Shown piece after piece: positions 35,406 through 42,936 of a stretch of 64,000 nucleotides of DNA. Both the position numbers and the translations under genes were made by a program. The stretch spans positions 135,381 through 199,380 of the forward strand of contig WLWZ01000002.1 in assembly GCA_012103315.1 (NCBI GenBank), written 5' to 3'. Source of the stretch: Alphaproteobacteria bacterium (lineage in GTDB: Bacteria; Pseudomonadota; Alphaproteobacteria; MPNO01; UBA2964). Each line of letters begins with the position of its first letter. Position 1 is the first letter of the stretch. The notes beneath the pieces were generated by a model. The model did not search any database, was not told where the DNA came from, and was given only the letters and a program-made list of their open reading frames with translations.

Positions 35406-36332
35406 CTATCCCGGCGGTGGTGTTGGTTTGGCAGCATCCATTGCTTTAAGAGCGGCTTCCCGGCGGGCTATATAATAACCACTGCCAAAAATTACCAAGG
35501 CACCGGCAGCGGTCCAGATGTCGGGGTTTTCCTGAAAAAACACCACGCCAAGGCAAACCGTAAACGGCAGCTTCAGAAAGTTGAACGGCATAACTACAGA
35601 AGCTTCACCGACAGCCAGCGCCCGGATAATTCCCTGTCTTGCCAGTGCACTAAAGATCCCGACGACCACAATCCAGACAAGATGTTCAGCGCGCACCTCG
35701 TTCCAGTAGTAAATTGCCGGCACTAATCCTATCACCGACATTAAAATAAAATCGTAGTAGATGATTTTGTTAGAACTATCTATTTTCGCTAATCTTTTGG
35801 TCGACACATTTATCAACGCGTAAGCGCAACTCGTTGCAACGACACCGATTGCGGCCCAGGTGAGCTCCTGAAATCCTGGGCGGATAATAATCATCACGCC
35901 GCCAAATCCAATGAGCAGAGCAGCCCAGCGGCGGATGCCGGGTCGTTCACCGAGCAGCAGAACAACAAACAACACCGTGAAAAGCGGCGACGTAAACATC
36001 AGCCCTGTAACGTCTTGCAGCGGCAGTGTGGCCAGCGCAAAAATCAGGAGGACCATGCCGCCATAATTTAAAATGGAGCGATACACATAGGCCCCAAAAT
36101 GATCGGTCTTCAAGATGCCGACACCAACCTGGAACAACCAGGGTGCCATGAGAATCACACCGAGGATCGAGCGGAAGAAGACGAGCTGAAAGACGCTAAA
36201 GTCCGTCGACAAATAGCGAACGACAGCATAGGTCGCCGCATAGTTTGCGGTCGCGAAGATCATCCACAGGATGCCTCGCGTTGATCCCGGCAGCGCCTCA
36301 AACACTGTCACGGCTCGTGATAGCCGGCTCAT
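35406..36332 (-). CDS. EamA/DMT-family exporter 5
   Basis: This protein of about 308 residues has ten helices in two EamA repeats, with GSTRGILWMIFATANYAATYAVVRYL at the N-terminus and VVMPFNFLKLPFTVCLGVVFF late. I start it at the ATG at 36332, with AAAGG about 8 bases upstream and 4 bases past the stop of the uracil-DNA glycosylase gene. A longer open frame to 36479 runs inside that gene and adds a non-family leader. It is not obviously the closest paralogue of exporters 3 and 4. The substrate is unknown. Confidence 0.88.
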   Translation of the reverse strand: MSRLSRAVTVFEALPGSTRGILWMIFATANYAATYAVVRYLSTDFSVFQLVFFRSILGVILMAPWLFQVGVGILKTDHFGAYVYRSILNYGGMVLLIFALATLPLQDVTGLMFTSPLFTVLFVVLLLGERPGIRRWAALLIGFGGVMIIIRPGFQELTWAAIGVVATSCAYALINVSTKRLAKIDSSNKIIYYDFILMSVIGLVPAIYYWNEVRAEHLVWIVVVGIFSALARQGIIRALAVGEASVVMPFNFLKLPFTVCLGVVFFQENPDIWTAAGALVIFGSGYYIARREAALKAMDAAKPTPPPG

Positions 36333-36336
36333 AGAA

Positions 36337-36933
36337 TCAGCCTTTCGCCAGCAAATCGTGGACGCGGCGGCGTAACTCGGGAATGACGTCTTCTTCATAC
36401 CACGGGTTCTTTTTCTGCCAGATACCAGTCCGCCAACTCGGGTGAGGCGTCGGCAAAAACTCAGGCAAGTATTCTTCAAAGCACCGGACCGTTTCGGTCA
36501 TGGTCTTCTTGCCCTGTTTGCCGAGATAATATTTCTGCGCATACTGGCCGACCAGTAAGGTCAATTCCACCGAGTCCAATCCGTCTCGTAACTTGTCATG
36601 CCACATCGGTGCACATTCCGGACGTGGTGGGAAATCACCGCCTTTAGGATTTGTCCCGGGAAAACAGAACCCCATCGGCACGATGGCGATCTGGCCCTCG
36701 TCATAAAAAATGTCTTTATCGAGATCGAGCCAGTCCCGCAGCCTGTTTCCACTGGCATCATCCCAGGGCACCCCCGACGCGTGAACTTTTGTCCCCGGCG
36801 CCTGACCGATGATCATAATACGCGCCGTTTGTTTCGCTTTAACCACTGGCCGCGGCCCCGCGGGCAAATACGCCGCACAATGGGTACAGGCTCGAATCTC
36901 GGTCAGGAGTTTTGAAAAGGCGCGTTTATTCAT
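36337..36933 (-). CDS. Uracil-DNA glycosylase superfamily protein
   Basis: This 198-residue protein has motif 1 GQAPGTKVHASGVPWDD near residue 43 and motif 2 HPSWRTG near residue 159, the two catalytic elements of the UDG fold. An early CTHC pair exists but the full four-cysteine iron-sulfur set of family 4 enzymes is not obvious, so this is one of the short UDG-like proteins of unassigned class. Expected role: removal of uracil or a damaged base from DNA. It is co-transcribed with exporter 5 by position. Confidence 0.88.
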   Translation of the reverse strand: MNKRAFSKLLTEIRACTHCAAYLPAGPRPVVKAKQTARIMIIGQAPGTKVHASGVPWDDASGNRLRDWLDLDKDIFYDEGQIAIVPMGFCFPGTNPKGGDFPPRPECAPMWHDKLRDGLDSVELTLLVGQYAQKYYLGKQGKKTMTETVRCFEEYLPEFLPTPHPSWRTGIWQKKNPWYEEDVIPELRRRVHDLLAKG

Positions 36934-37013
36934 TTAGGAAAGAATCCAAAAAATTAGGGTTTCGTTCGAACCCTCGGACGCCAGTATGATGACCAAAAGA
37001 GGAAGCGTCGAGT

Positions 37014-37514
37014 ATGACTGAGAAGAACAACCAGACCAGTGTTTTATTTGTGTGTACAGGGAATATCTGCCGGTCACCAACGGCGGAAGGTGTGTTCCGG
37101 CAAAAGGTCGAAAAAGCTGGCTTAGAGAAACGCATCTTGATTGATTCTGCCGGCACGATCGCTTTCCACACAGGCGAAAGCCCCGACCCGCGCTCGCAAC
37201 AAGCCGCCAAGAATAGGGACATTGATCTAAGCGACCTTCAGGCTCGCCAGATTAATACTGAGGATTTTGACAATTTCGATTTTCTCATCGCTCTCGACCG
37301 GTCACATCTAGAAGCTATGCAAGATCGTGCTCCAGCAAATTGTACTGCGCAGATCCGACTGCTGATGGATTTTGCACCGAATGCAGTTATCGAGGACGTC
37401 CCTGACCCGTATTACGGTGGACCCGGTGGGTTTGAAGATGTTCTTAATCTAATCGAGGACGCTTCCAACGGCTTACTGCAGGAAACGCGCAAGAAACTAA
37501 ACGGTATCTCATGA
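37014..37514 (+). CDS. Low-molecular-weight phosphotyrosine phosphatase family protein
   Basis: This 166-residue protein has the active-site loop C14-TGNIC-R20-S at the N-terminus and the general acid Asp in DPYYGG near residue 127. The overlap of 4 bp with the fructosamine-kinase homologue is telling. A human member (LMW-PTP-A) is known to act as a protein-ribulosamine 5-phosphatase, making the substrate for such kinases. Deglycation is thus as likely as tyrosine dephosphorylation here. It is divergent from the UDG gene across 80 bp. Confidence 0.93.
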   Translation: MTEKNNQTSVLFVCTGNICRSPTAEGVFRQKVEKAGLEKRILIDSAGTIAFHTGESPDPRSQQAAKNRDIDLSDLQARQINTEDFDNFDFLIALDRSHLEAMQDRAPANCTAQIRLLMDFAPNAVIEDVPDPYYGGPGGFEDVLNLIEDASNGLLQETRKKLNGIS

Positions 37515-38359
37515 CCGAGGAGCTCAAGACACAAATTGCCGATGCAGTCGGTCGACAACCGGTATCCCTGCAAGAGCTTCATGGTGGCAACGTCGCCCGC
37601 GTTCATCTGGCAGAAATGGAAACGGGTTCGCCATTGGTGATCAAAACCGGTGGTGGTGATTTTGCTGTCGAGGCATTGATGCTGCGGTATCTCGCAGAGA
37701 ATACATCGCTCCCGGTTCCGGTGGTGCATCACGCGGATAAAACTTTGCTCATCATGGATTGGATCGAGAGCGGTGACCCCATTGATGACGATGCCGAACG
37801 TGATGCCGCGCGGCATCTTTCAGCTCTCCATAAAATTACCGCAACTGACTTCGGTTTCGAATGCGATACGCTGATTGGACCCCTTCGTCAGCCTAATCCA
37901 AAGACATCATCCTGGCTCGAGTTCTTTCGAGACCATCGGTTGCTCTTCATGGCTCGGCAAGCGCTCACCGAGGATAGAGTATCATCAGACACAATGGGGC
38001 GGTTTGAGGCATTGGCGAGTCGTCTAGATGAGTGGATTGAAGAACCGGCGGCTCCACAGTTGCTGCATGGCGATATGTGGGGCGGCAATGTGTTGGTCAA
38101 AGACAGTCGCATTACCAGCTTTATCGATCCTGCGATCTATTTTGGTAATGCTGAGATGGACCTCGCCTTCGCAACACTTTTCGGCACGTTCCGTGAACCG
38201 TTCTTCGAGACCTATGAGGATTACGCCCCGCTGCGACCAGGTTTTTGGGAGGCGCGGCGCGACCTCTATAACCTAAATCCGCTGCTGGTCCACCTCCGAT
38301 TGTTTGGTGGCGATTATGGTCGATCAATCGACGCTATCTTGAATCGGTTCGGCGTTTAG
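37511..38359 (+). CDS. Fructosamine/ribulosamine kinase family protein
   Basis: This 282-residue protein of the FN3K/YniA family has an aminoglycoside-kinase-like fold. It has VIKTGGGDFAVEALMLRYLAEN in the N-lobe, a LLIMDWIESG hinge, the catalytic HGDMWGGNVLV near residue 179 and IDPAIYFGNAEMDLAF with the metal-binding Asp. Bacterial members phosphorylate protein-bound ribulosamines or erythrulosamines on the 3-hydroxyl, destabilising the sugar adduct and repairing the lysine. It is translationally coupled to the upstream phosphatase. The stop overlaps tail to tail with the Lrp gene by 4 bp. Confidence 0.94.
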   Translation: MTEELKTQIADAVGRQPVSLQELHGGNVARVHLAEMETGSPLVIKTGGGDFAVEALMLRYLAENTSLPVPVVHHADKTLLIMDWIESGDPIDDDAERDAARHLSALHKITATDFGFECDTLIGPLRQPNPKTSSWLEFFRDHRLLFMARQALTEDRVSSDTMGRFEALASRLDEWIEEPAAPQLLHGDMWGGNVLVKDSRITSFIDPAIYFGNAEMDLAFATLFGTFREPFFETYEDYAPLRPGFWEARRDLYNLNPLLVHLRLFGGDYGRSIDAILNRFGV

Positions 38360-38820
38360 GTCGCCGCGTAATCCAGGGGCAAAGACGTCGTATATTTAAT
38401 CTCTTCCATTGCAAAGCTTGAACTGACATCGGTGAGGTCAACGTGCTCAATCAACCGCTTATAAAACTCGTCATAGGAAGCTATATCCGGCACAACGACA
38501 CGAAGCAGGTAATCAACGTCACCGCTCATCCGGTAAAACTCAACAACTTCCGGAAAAGAAGACACCGCGGTTGAAAATTTCTCAAACCAGGCGGCACTGT
38601 GCTGATTGGTTCGGATTGACACAAACGCCGTGACGCGCACGTTTAACGACTCTGCATCTAGGAGTGCGACTCGTCCGCGGATCACGCCCGCCTGTTCAAG
38701 ACGTTGAATTCGGTTCCAGCAAGGCGAAGTCGATAGCCCCACCTGTTTAGCAACCTCGCTAACCGACAAAGTAGCGTCAACCTGCAGGCAATCGAGTATT
38801 TTAATATCGATAGCGTCCAT
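38356..38820 (-). CDS. Lrp/AsnC-family transcriptional regulator
   Basis: This 154-residue protein has an N-terminal winged helix-turn-helix (SVSEVAKQVGLSTSPCWNRIQRLEQAGVI) and a C-terminal RAM ligand domain with GDVDYLLRVVVPD. Such proteins form octamers or dimers and respond to amino acids. It is preceded by an unusually AT-rich 157-bp region with a dyad that could be its autoregulatory site. Candidate targets nearby are the hydrolase and esterase operon or itself. The effector is unknown. Confidence 0.95.
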   Translation of the reverse strand: MDAIDIKILDCLQVDATLSVSEVAKQVGLSTSPCWNRIQRLEQAGVIRGRVALLDAESLNVRVTAFVSIRTNQHSAAWFEKFSTAVSSFPEVVEFYRMSGDVDYLLRVVVPDIASYDEFYKRLIEHVDLTDVSSSFAMEEIKYTTSLPLDYAAT

Positions 38821-38977
38821 AAAATGAAAATCCGCAATAGAGAATTTCTTCTTTCTATAATCAAAAAATCAGAAAATTCATATTAAAAATATCTGTCGTA
38901 AACGCAAATATAGAAATTATTTTGGAAAATGGGTTCCTTGTCGCCGCATTGGCATTTAAGCGCTACGACCGATTAGC
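38821..38977. promoter_or_regulatory. AT-rich region upstream of the Lrp gene with an imperfect dyad
   Basis: This 157-bp gap is strikingly AT-rich compared with its surroundings. It contains GAATTTCT at 38842-38849 facing AGAAAATTC at 38871-38879, an imperfect inverted repeat 22-51 bp upstream of the Lrp start. Lrp-type regulators usually bind such flexible AT-rich dyads and repress themselves. The assignment is inference from position and composition. Confidence 0.35.
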
Positions 38978-39835
38978 CTATACGCCAATTAGGTCAAAGA
39001 CCGCACGACCAAGCGGGGTTGCAGGGTTATCCAAATCAAAAATTATGTCGAAGTGATTGTGGCCAGCTGTCTCAAATAACTCGCAACTGCTTCCCCGAGC
39101 GCGCCAGGCATCGGCATAGTCTGCGCTCTGACGTTTGAATTCCGACGTCTCGGTCTCGCCATACGACACGACCAGCGGACATCCGGCCTCCGGCAGATGC
39201 CGTTGTGGACTGTTGCGCTCGACCGACTCTAGATCGAGTTTCATCCACTCGTTGATATGTGAGAGACGGATTGGCTCAAGCTCATACAGACCACTGAGTG
39301 GTACCGCGCCTTTGACAACATTTTCGGGCACACCAAACTCGCGATGCCAACTATCCGAGACCAACATGCCAGTCAAATGCCCGCCAGCCGATGATCCGCC
39401 GACAAAAATTCGGTTCTTGTCTCCGCCAAAACTAGCAGCATTGTTCCACACCCAGGCCAGTGCGCGCCGGCACTGCTCGACGATCAAATCCAATGACGCT
39501 CCCGGCGCCAGAGAATAATTCACTGTCACCAAAGAAACACCGTTCGCCACAAACCCTGGCGCCATTGATGCCGATTCCTTCTGGCTCAGCGCGCGCCAAT
39601 AGCCGCCATGAATATATATAAAGATCGGCGCGTTTGGCTTCGCCGGAAATATATCAATCACCTCATCGGCGTGTTCGCCATAAGAAACATCTTCGCGGCA
39701 CTCGAGGGTCTCACGAGCCGCTGCGCTACGTGTTGCATATTCCGCCAAATACACACCAACATCATCGACTGTCGCACGCGCGTTATACCCACGATCCACC
39801 GCTTCCTGATCCATATCTCGATAAATGACCTTCAT
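38978..39835 (-). CDS. Alpha/beta hydrolase (kynurenine formamidase-like)
   Basis: This 285-residue esterase-fold protein has the oxyanion-hole motif HGGYWRA near residue 75 and the nucleophile in GGSSAGGH near residue 150, with a late GHNHFD supplying the catalytic His. The sequence style matches the carboxylesterase family that includes arylformamidases. It is last in a four-gene chain with 4-bp overlaps (esterase, FIST, ThpR, hydrolase). No kynurenine genes are nearby, so formamidase activity is only a suggestion. Confidence 0.88.
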   Translation of the reverse strand: MKVIYRDMDQEAVDRGYNARATVDDVGVYLAEYATRSAAARETLECREDVSYGEHADEVIDIFPAKPNAPIFIYIHGGYWRALSQKESASMAPGFVANGVSLVTVNYSLAPGASLDLIVEQCRRALAWVWNNAASFGGDKNRIFVGGSSAGGHLTGMLVSDSWHREFGVPENVVKGAVPLSGLYELEPIRLSHINEWMKLDLESVERNSPQRHLPEAGCPLVVSYGETETSEFKRQSADYADAWRARGSSCELFETAGHNHFDIIFDLDNPATPLGRAVFDLIGV

Positions 39836-40383
39836 GTGGTTGCCCCATGGCTTAACGGAAATCCCTGCAACGGCGTATAGATCGCCCCGATAGGGGCACG
39901 GTAACTTTCAAACAACGTGAAGCCCTGGACAGAAAACGGGGACGCTTGAAAGAAGCTGTTCCCTTCGAGCCAATCACGTACATAGGTCGGCGGCATTTGT
40001 TTCAAGCGCGCCAATGTAAGGTGGGGCGAAAACTTGCGACCATCTGGCGCAATGCCATGGCGTTTCAGAACAGACTCTATGCGCTGTTGCAAGGTGTCGA
40101 GTGCCGGACACGGCTGTATCCCGGCCCAAAGCGCCCGTATTTTGTTACGCGATTCAAAATGGCCAACGCCAGATAGAGTGAGATCAAAACTCTCAGATTG
40201 CACCGACGATAGTGCCGCCATGATATAGGCAACCTCCGGTTCCTCGACCTCGCCGATAAACCGCAATGTTAGATGCAGATTCTCCTCCTCGACCCAACGG
40301 GCGTCGCGGACACCATTGCATAGTGTCTTGAGCCGCTGGCGCAGATCATCAGGAATCGAAAGGGCAACAAAGAGACGGATCAC
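39832..40383 (-). CDS. thpR: RNA 2',3'-cyclic phosphodiesterase
   Basis: This 183-residue 2H-phosphoesterase has the paired catalytic motifs H37-LTL and H121-LTL, the two HxTx elements that give the family its name. Full-length relatives open 2',3'-cyclic phosphates on RNA ends and can ligate tRNA halves in vitro. Its ends overlap the FIST gene before it and the hydrolase after it by 4 bp each. The role in the cell is not settled for the family. Confidence 0.94.
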   Translation of the reverse strand: MIRLFVALSIPDDLRQRLKTLCNGVRDARWVEEENLHLTLRFIGEVEEPEVAYIMAALSSVQSESFDLTLSGVGHFESRNKIRALWAGIQPCPALDTLQQRIESVLKRHGIAPDGRKFSPHLTLARLKQMPPTYVRDWLEGNSFFQASPFSVQGFTLFESYRAPIGAIYTPLQGFPLSHGATT

Positions 40384-41519
40384 AGAATCAACGATAAGAC
40401 GCCGGTATAGCCATAGAGCCGGTTGTTCGAAATTTCACCATTGGCAAAGAACCCTATCAACGGCACATCGTCGCCGAGAATTTTGGCAATTGTCTTCAGC
40501 TCAACCGAGCCTGTGCCAAACAGATTGGGGCCGCGGGCAATGCACGAGAAATAAAACGCCGCCCTCGGTGGCTTATCCATTCGACGTTTCACATCGGCGA
40601 CCATGCGCTTGAGGTCGGCTGTCGCCGTCGCGCCGTCACGACGGACGAACATAACCTGATCCCCGACACCAACCTTCTCAGCAATCGATACCCAGCCTTT
40701 TTCGGGATAAATACCCAATAGATTGCGCACGAGATAATCTGCTGTATCAGACCCCGTGATCGGGATTGCTGCGTGGACATAGCCATTGATCTTGCTCAGG
40801 TCACGCGCCAGCAATTCACCAATATCTTCCTTAAAAACCTCGAACGCTGGCTTACCATCCAGCGCAAGAACGATGTTGTCGCGCCCTCTGGTAACGTTGT
40901 GAACCGGACCGATGGGCGAACAACCCTGCGTCAGTCCGGTGACTGCACCAAGCACGCCGCCAAACAAAATGCCGGAAACGCCACCATCGGTAACCTCTCC
41001 AGCGATTTGATCCTGCGCACCACGCGAAGCCGTCATTCCACCAACCAAAAAACAGTGCGTCTGCCCTTCAATCCGCGAGAAGATTTTCTCCAGCCTCGGA
41101 ACCCGTGGATCGGCATGAACGATACCCAACACCGGGTTATGCGTTCGCGCCCAATCCAGAACGTCTTTGGGCAAGTCGCGATCTTCGGGTCCGATTGTCG
41201 GCAAGATACAAAAACTGTCTTGCGGCACATCTCCCACCATGATCGCCATCGCGGGCATATCAAAAAACTCAGTGCCGGATATACAAATTCCGAAGCCGAT
41301 TGTCCCGACCCAATCATGGATACGGGTCGCTTCTTTCAGGCGTTTGAGAATGAGATGCAAATCTTCATCAAGAGAATCCGAGACATAGACAAAACCCAGA
41401 TTGCGGCCTTTTGCTGCTTTTCCCAGACTGAGTAAGCAGGCTTCCGTCAGCTCCTGCCAGTCTCCGCCGCTGGCGTGGGCAACGGAAAAACTATCCGACT
41501 GAATATCCGGCGCAGTCAC
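40380..41519 (-). CDS. FIST domain protein (FIST-N plus FIST-C)
   Basis: This 379-residue protein has an N-terminal FIST domain (GTIGFGICISGTEFFDMPAMAIMVGDVP, then CFLVGGMTAS) and a C-terminal FIST-C domain ending in PLIGFFANGEISNNRLYGYTGVLSLIL, the characteristic GxFxxGEI element. FIST domains are predicted small-ligand sensors, often amino acids, found with signalling output domains. Here the sensor is free-standing, so the output must be another protein. It is translationally coupled to the esterase upstream and thpR downstream. No membrane segment or signal peptide is visible. Confidence 0.92.
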   Translation of the reverse strand: MTAPDIQSDSFSVAHASGGDWQELTEACLLSLGKAAKGRNLGFVYVSDSLDEDLHLILKRLKEATRIHDWVGTIGFGICISGTEFFDMPAMAIMVGDVPQDSFCILPTIGPEDRDLPKDVLDWARTHNPVLGIVHADPRVPRLEKIFSRIEGQTHCFLVGGMTASRGAQDQIAGEVTDGGVSGILFGGVLGAVTGLTQGCSPIGPVHNVTRGRDNIVLALDGKPAFEVFKEDIGELLARDLSKINGYVHAAIPITGSDTADYLVRNLLGIYPEKGWVSIAEKVGVGDQVMFVRRDGATATADLKRMVADVKRRMDKPPRAAFYFSCIARGPNLFGTGSVELKTIAKILGDDVPLIGFFANGEISNNRLYGYTGVLSLIL

Positions 41520-42214
41520 TTTTGGGGGGTCCCCGATTTCTCGTTTCCTTTTAACAAGCGGACCACGAACGGCATGATGCGGTCAACTATCACCGCCACA
41601 CCAGCAGGGTTGGGATGAATCCCATCATGTTGATTGAGTTTTGGTATCGCCGCCACGCCTTCAAGAAAAAACGGATAAAGCAGCACATTGTGCTTTTGCG
41701 CGAGATCAGGAAAAACCCGATTAAAGGCCTTGCCGTATTCCGGTCCAATATTCGGCGGTGCCCGCATGCCCGTCAGCAATACGCCGATGCCCGCCGCCTT
41801 TAGCCTGACAATGATATCGTCGAGATTATTCCGCATAGCTCCGGAATCGAGTCCGCGGAGACCATCATTGGCGCCCAATTCAATAATGGCGAAATGTGGC
41901 TTATCAGCCAGAGCCCAGTTCAGCCGCGCCCTGCCGCCGGCACTGGTATCACCCGACACCCCGCCATTGAGCATCTTCACGTTATAGCCCATCGCCCGGA
42001 GTTTTATGCCAAGCTGTACAGGAAAAGCCTCGCCAGCAGGCAGCCCGTAACCAGCAGAAAGGCTATCTCCGAGGACCAGAATTTTCTGCGCCGATGCCGC
42101 TACTACGTTCTTCGCACCGCCAAAAATCAACAAACAAATTGCTGGGACAAGCGCTAAGGACTTGAAAAATTTCGGTAACACGGCATATCTCTTTGATACA
42201 AAGTGATTATTCAT
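41516..42214 (-). CDS. SGNH-hydrolase arylesterase, TesA-like, exported
   Basis: This protein of about 232 residues starts at the ATG at 42214, with a TTG six codons earlier. A signal peptide (FFKSLALVPAICLLIFGGAKNVVAA) precedes GDSLS with nucleophile S51, the GANDG block and the late DGIHPNPAG His/Asp block. TesA-type enzymes are periplasmic thioesterase, esterase or lysophospholipase enzymes. It is divergent from a YbbA/YbbP-like ABC transporter, the same arrangement as tesA-ybbAP in E. coli, which supports the family call. It starts the four-gene overlapping operon. Confidence 0.92.
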   Translation of the reverse strand: MNNHFVSKRYAVLPKFFKSLALVPAICLLIFGGAKNVVAASAQKILVLGDSLSAGYGLPAGEAFPVQLGIKLRAMGYNVKMLNGGVSGDTSAGGRARLNWALADKPHFAIIELGANDGLRGLDSGAMRNNLDDIIVRLKAAGIGVLLTGMRAPPNIGPEYGKAFNRVFPDLAQKHNVLLYPFFLEGVAAIPKLNQHDGIHPNPAGVAVIVDRIMPFVVRLLKGNEKSGTPQK

Positions 42215-42264
42215 CGTCTCATTCCGGCACAATTACATGACATTCAGTAACGATATGGGGTCCC

Positions 42265-42936
42265 ATGATCCAGCTTGAAAACATACATCTTAAGCTGGAG
42301 GGTCCGGCAGGCGCGGTCAATATCCTGCGTGGTATAGATTTATCCGTCGCCGAAGGAGAAACCGTTAGCATTATTGGCCCATCGGGGTCTGGCAAAACGA
42401 CCATGCTAATGGTCATCGCCGGGTTGGAGAAAGCCAGCTCTGGTACCGTGCAGATCAATAATGTCGATCTGAACAAACTCGACGAAGACGGACTTGCCGT
42501 CTTTCGCCGCGACACGATGGGAATCGTCTTTCAGAATTTTCATCTGGTGCCAACCATGTCAGCGCTTGAGAATGTGGCCATTCCCTTTGAGTTTGCTGGC
42601 CGGAACGACGCGTTTGAACAAGCCCGTGAAGGGCTTGAAGCCGTCGGATTGGGTCATCGTATAGATCACTATCCAGGACAACTTTCCGGTGGTGAGCAGC
42701 AACGCGTTGCGTTAGCCCGTGCTTTTGCCGCCAAGCCGCGTCTCCTGTTGGCAGACGAGCCTACTGGAAACCTCGATCAGGAAACCAGCGATGCGGTTAT
42801 CGATTTACTGTTCTCTCTCACTGAGAAATATAAAACGACGCTACTGCTGATTACCCATGATGCCGGAATCGGAAAACGATGTGGTCGCGAAGTACGGATC
42901 GCCGACGGACAAGTGCTGAACGGGGGCACCGCTTGA
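42265..42936 (+). CDS. ABC transporter ATP-binding protein (YbbA/LolD type)
   Basis: This 223-residue ATPase has Walker [10 protein letters not shown], the signature [15 protein letters not shown] and Walker [13 protein letters not shown], all intact. The [13 protein letters not shown] block is typical of the MacB/LolD/YbbA branch that works with FtsX-type permeases and drives extraction or export of lipophilic molecules. The stop overlaps the permease start by 4 bp. Divergent from the TesA-like esterase by only 50 bp. Confidence 0.94.
   Translation: MIQLENIHLKLEGPAGAVNILRGIDLSVAEGETVSIIGPSGSGKTTMLMVIAGLEKASSGTVQINNVDLNKLDEDGLAVFRRDTMGIVFQNFHLVPTMSALENVAIPFEFAGRNDAFEQAREGLEAVGLGHRIDHYPGQLSGGEQQRVALARAFAAKPRLLLADEPTGNLDQETSDAVIDLLFSLTEKYKTTLLLITHDAGIGKRCGREVRIADGQVLNGGTA

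Noticed and set aside
42879-42932. Upstream extension of the ABC permease
   Set aside because: These codons lie inside the ATPase gene and encode a basic tail with no family match; TTG at 42933 overlaps the ATPase stop.
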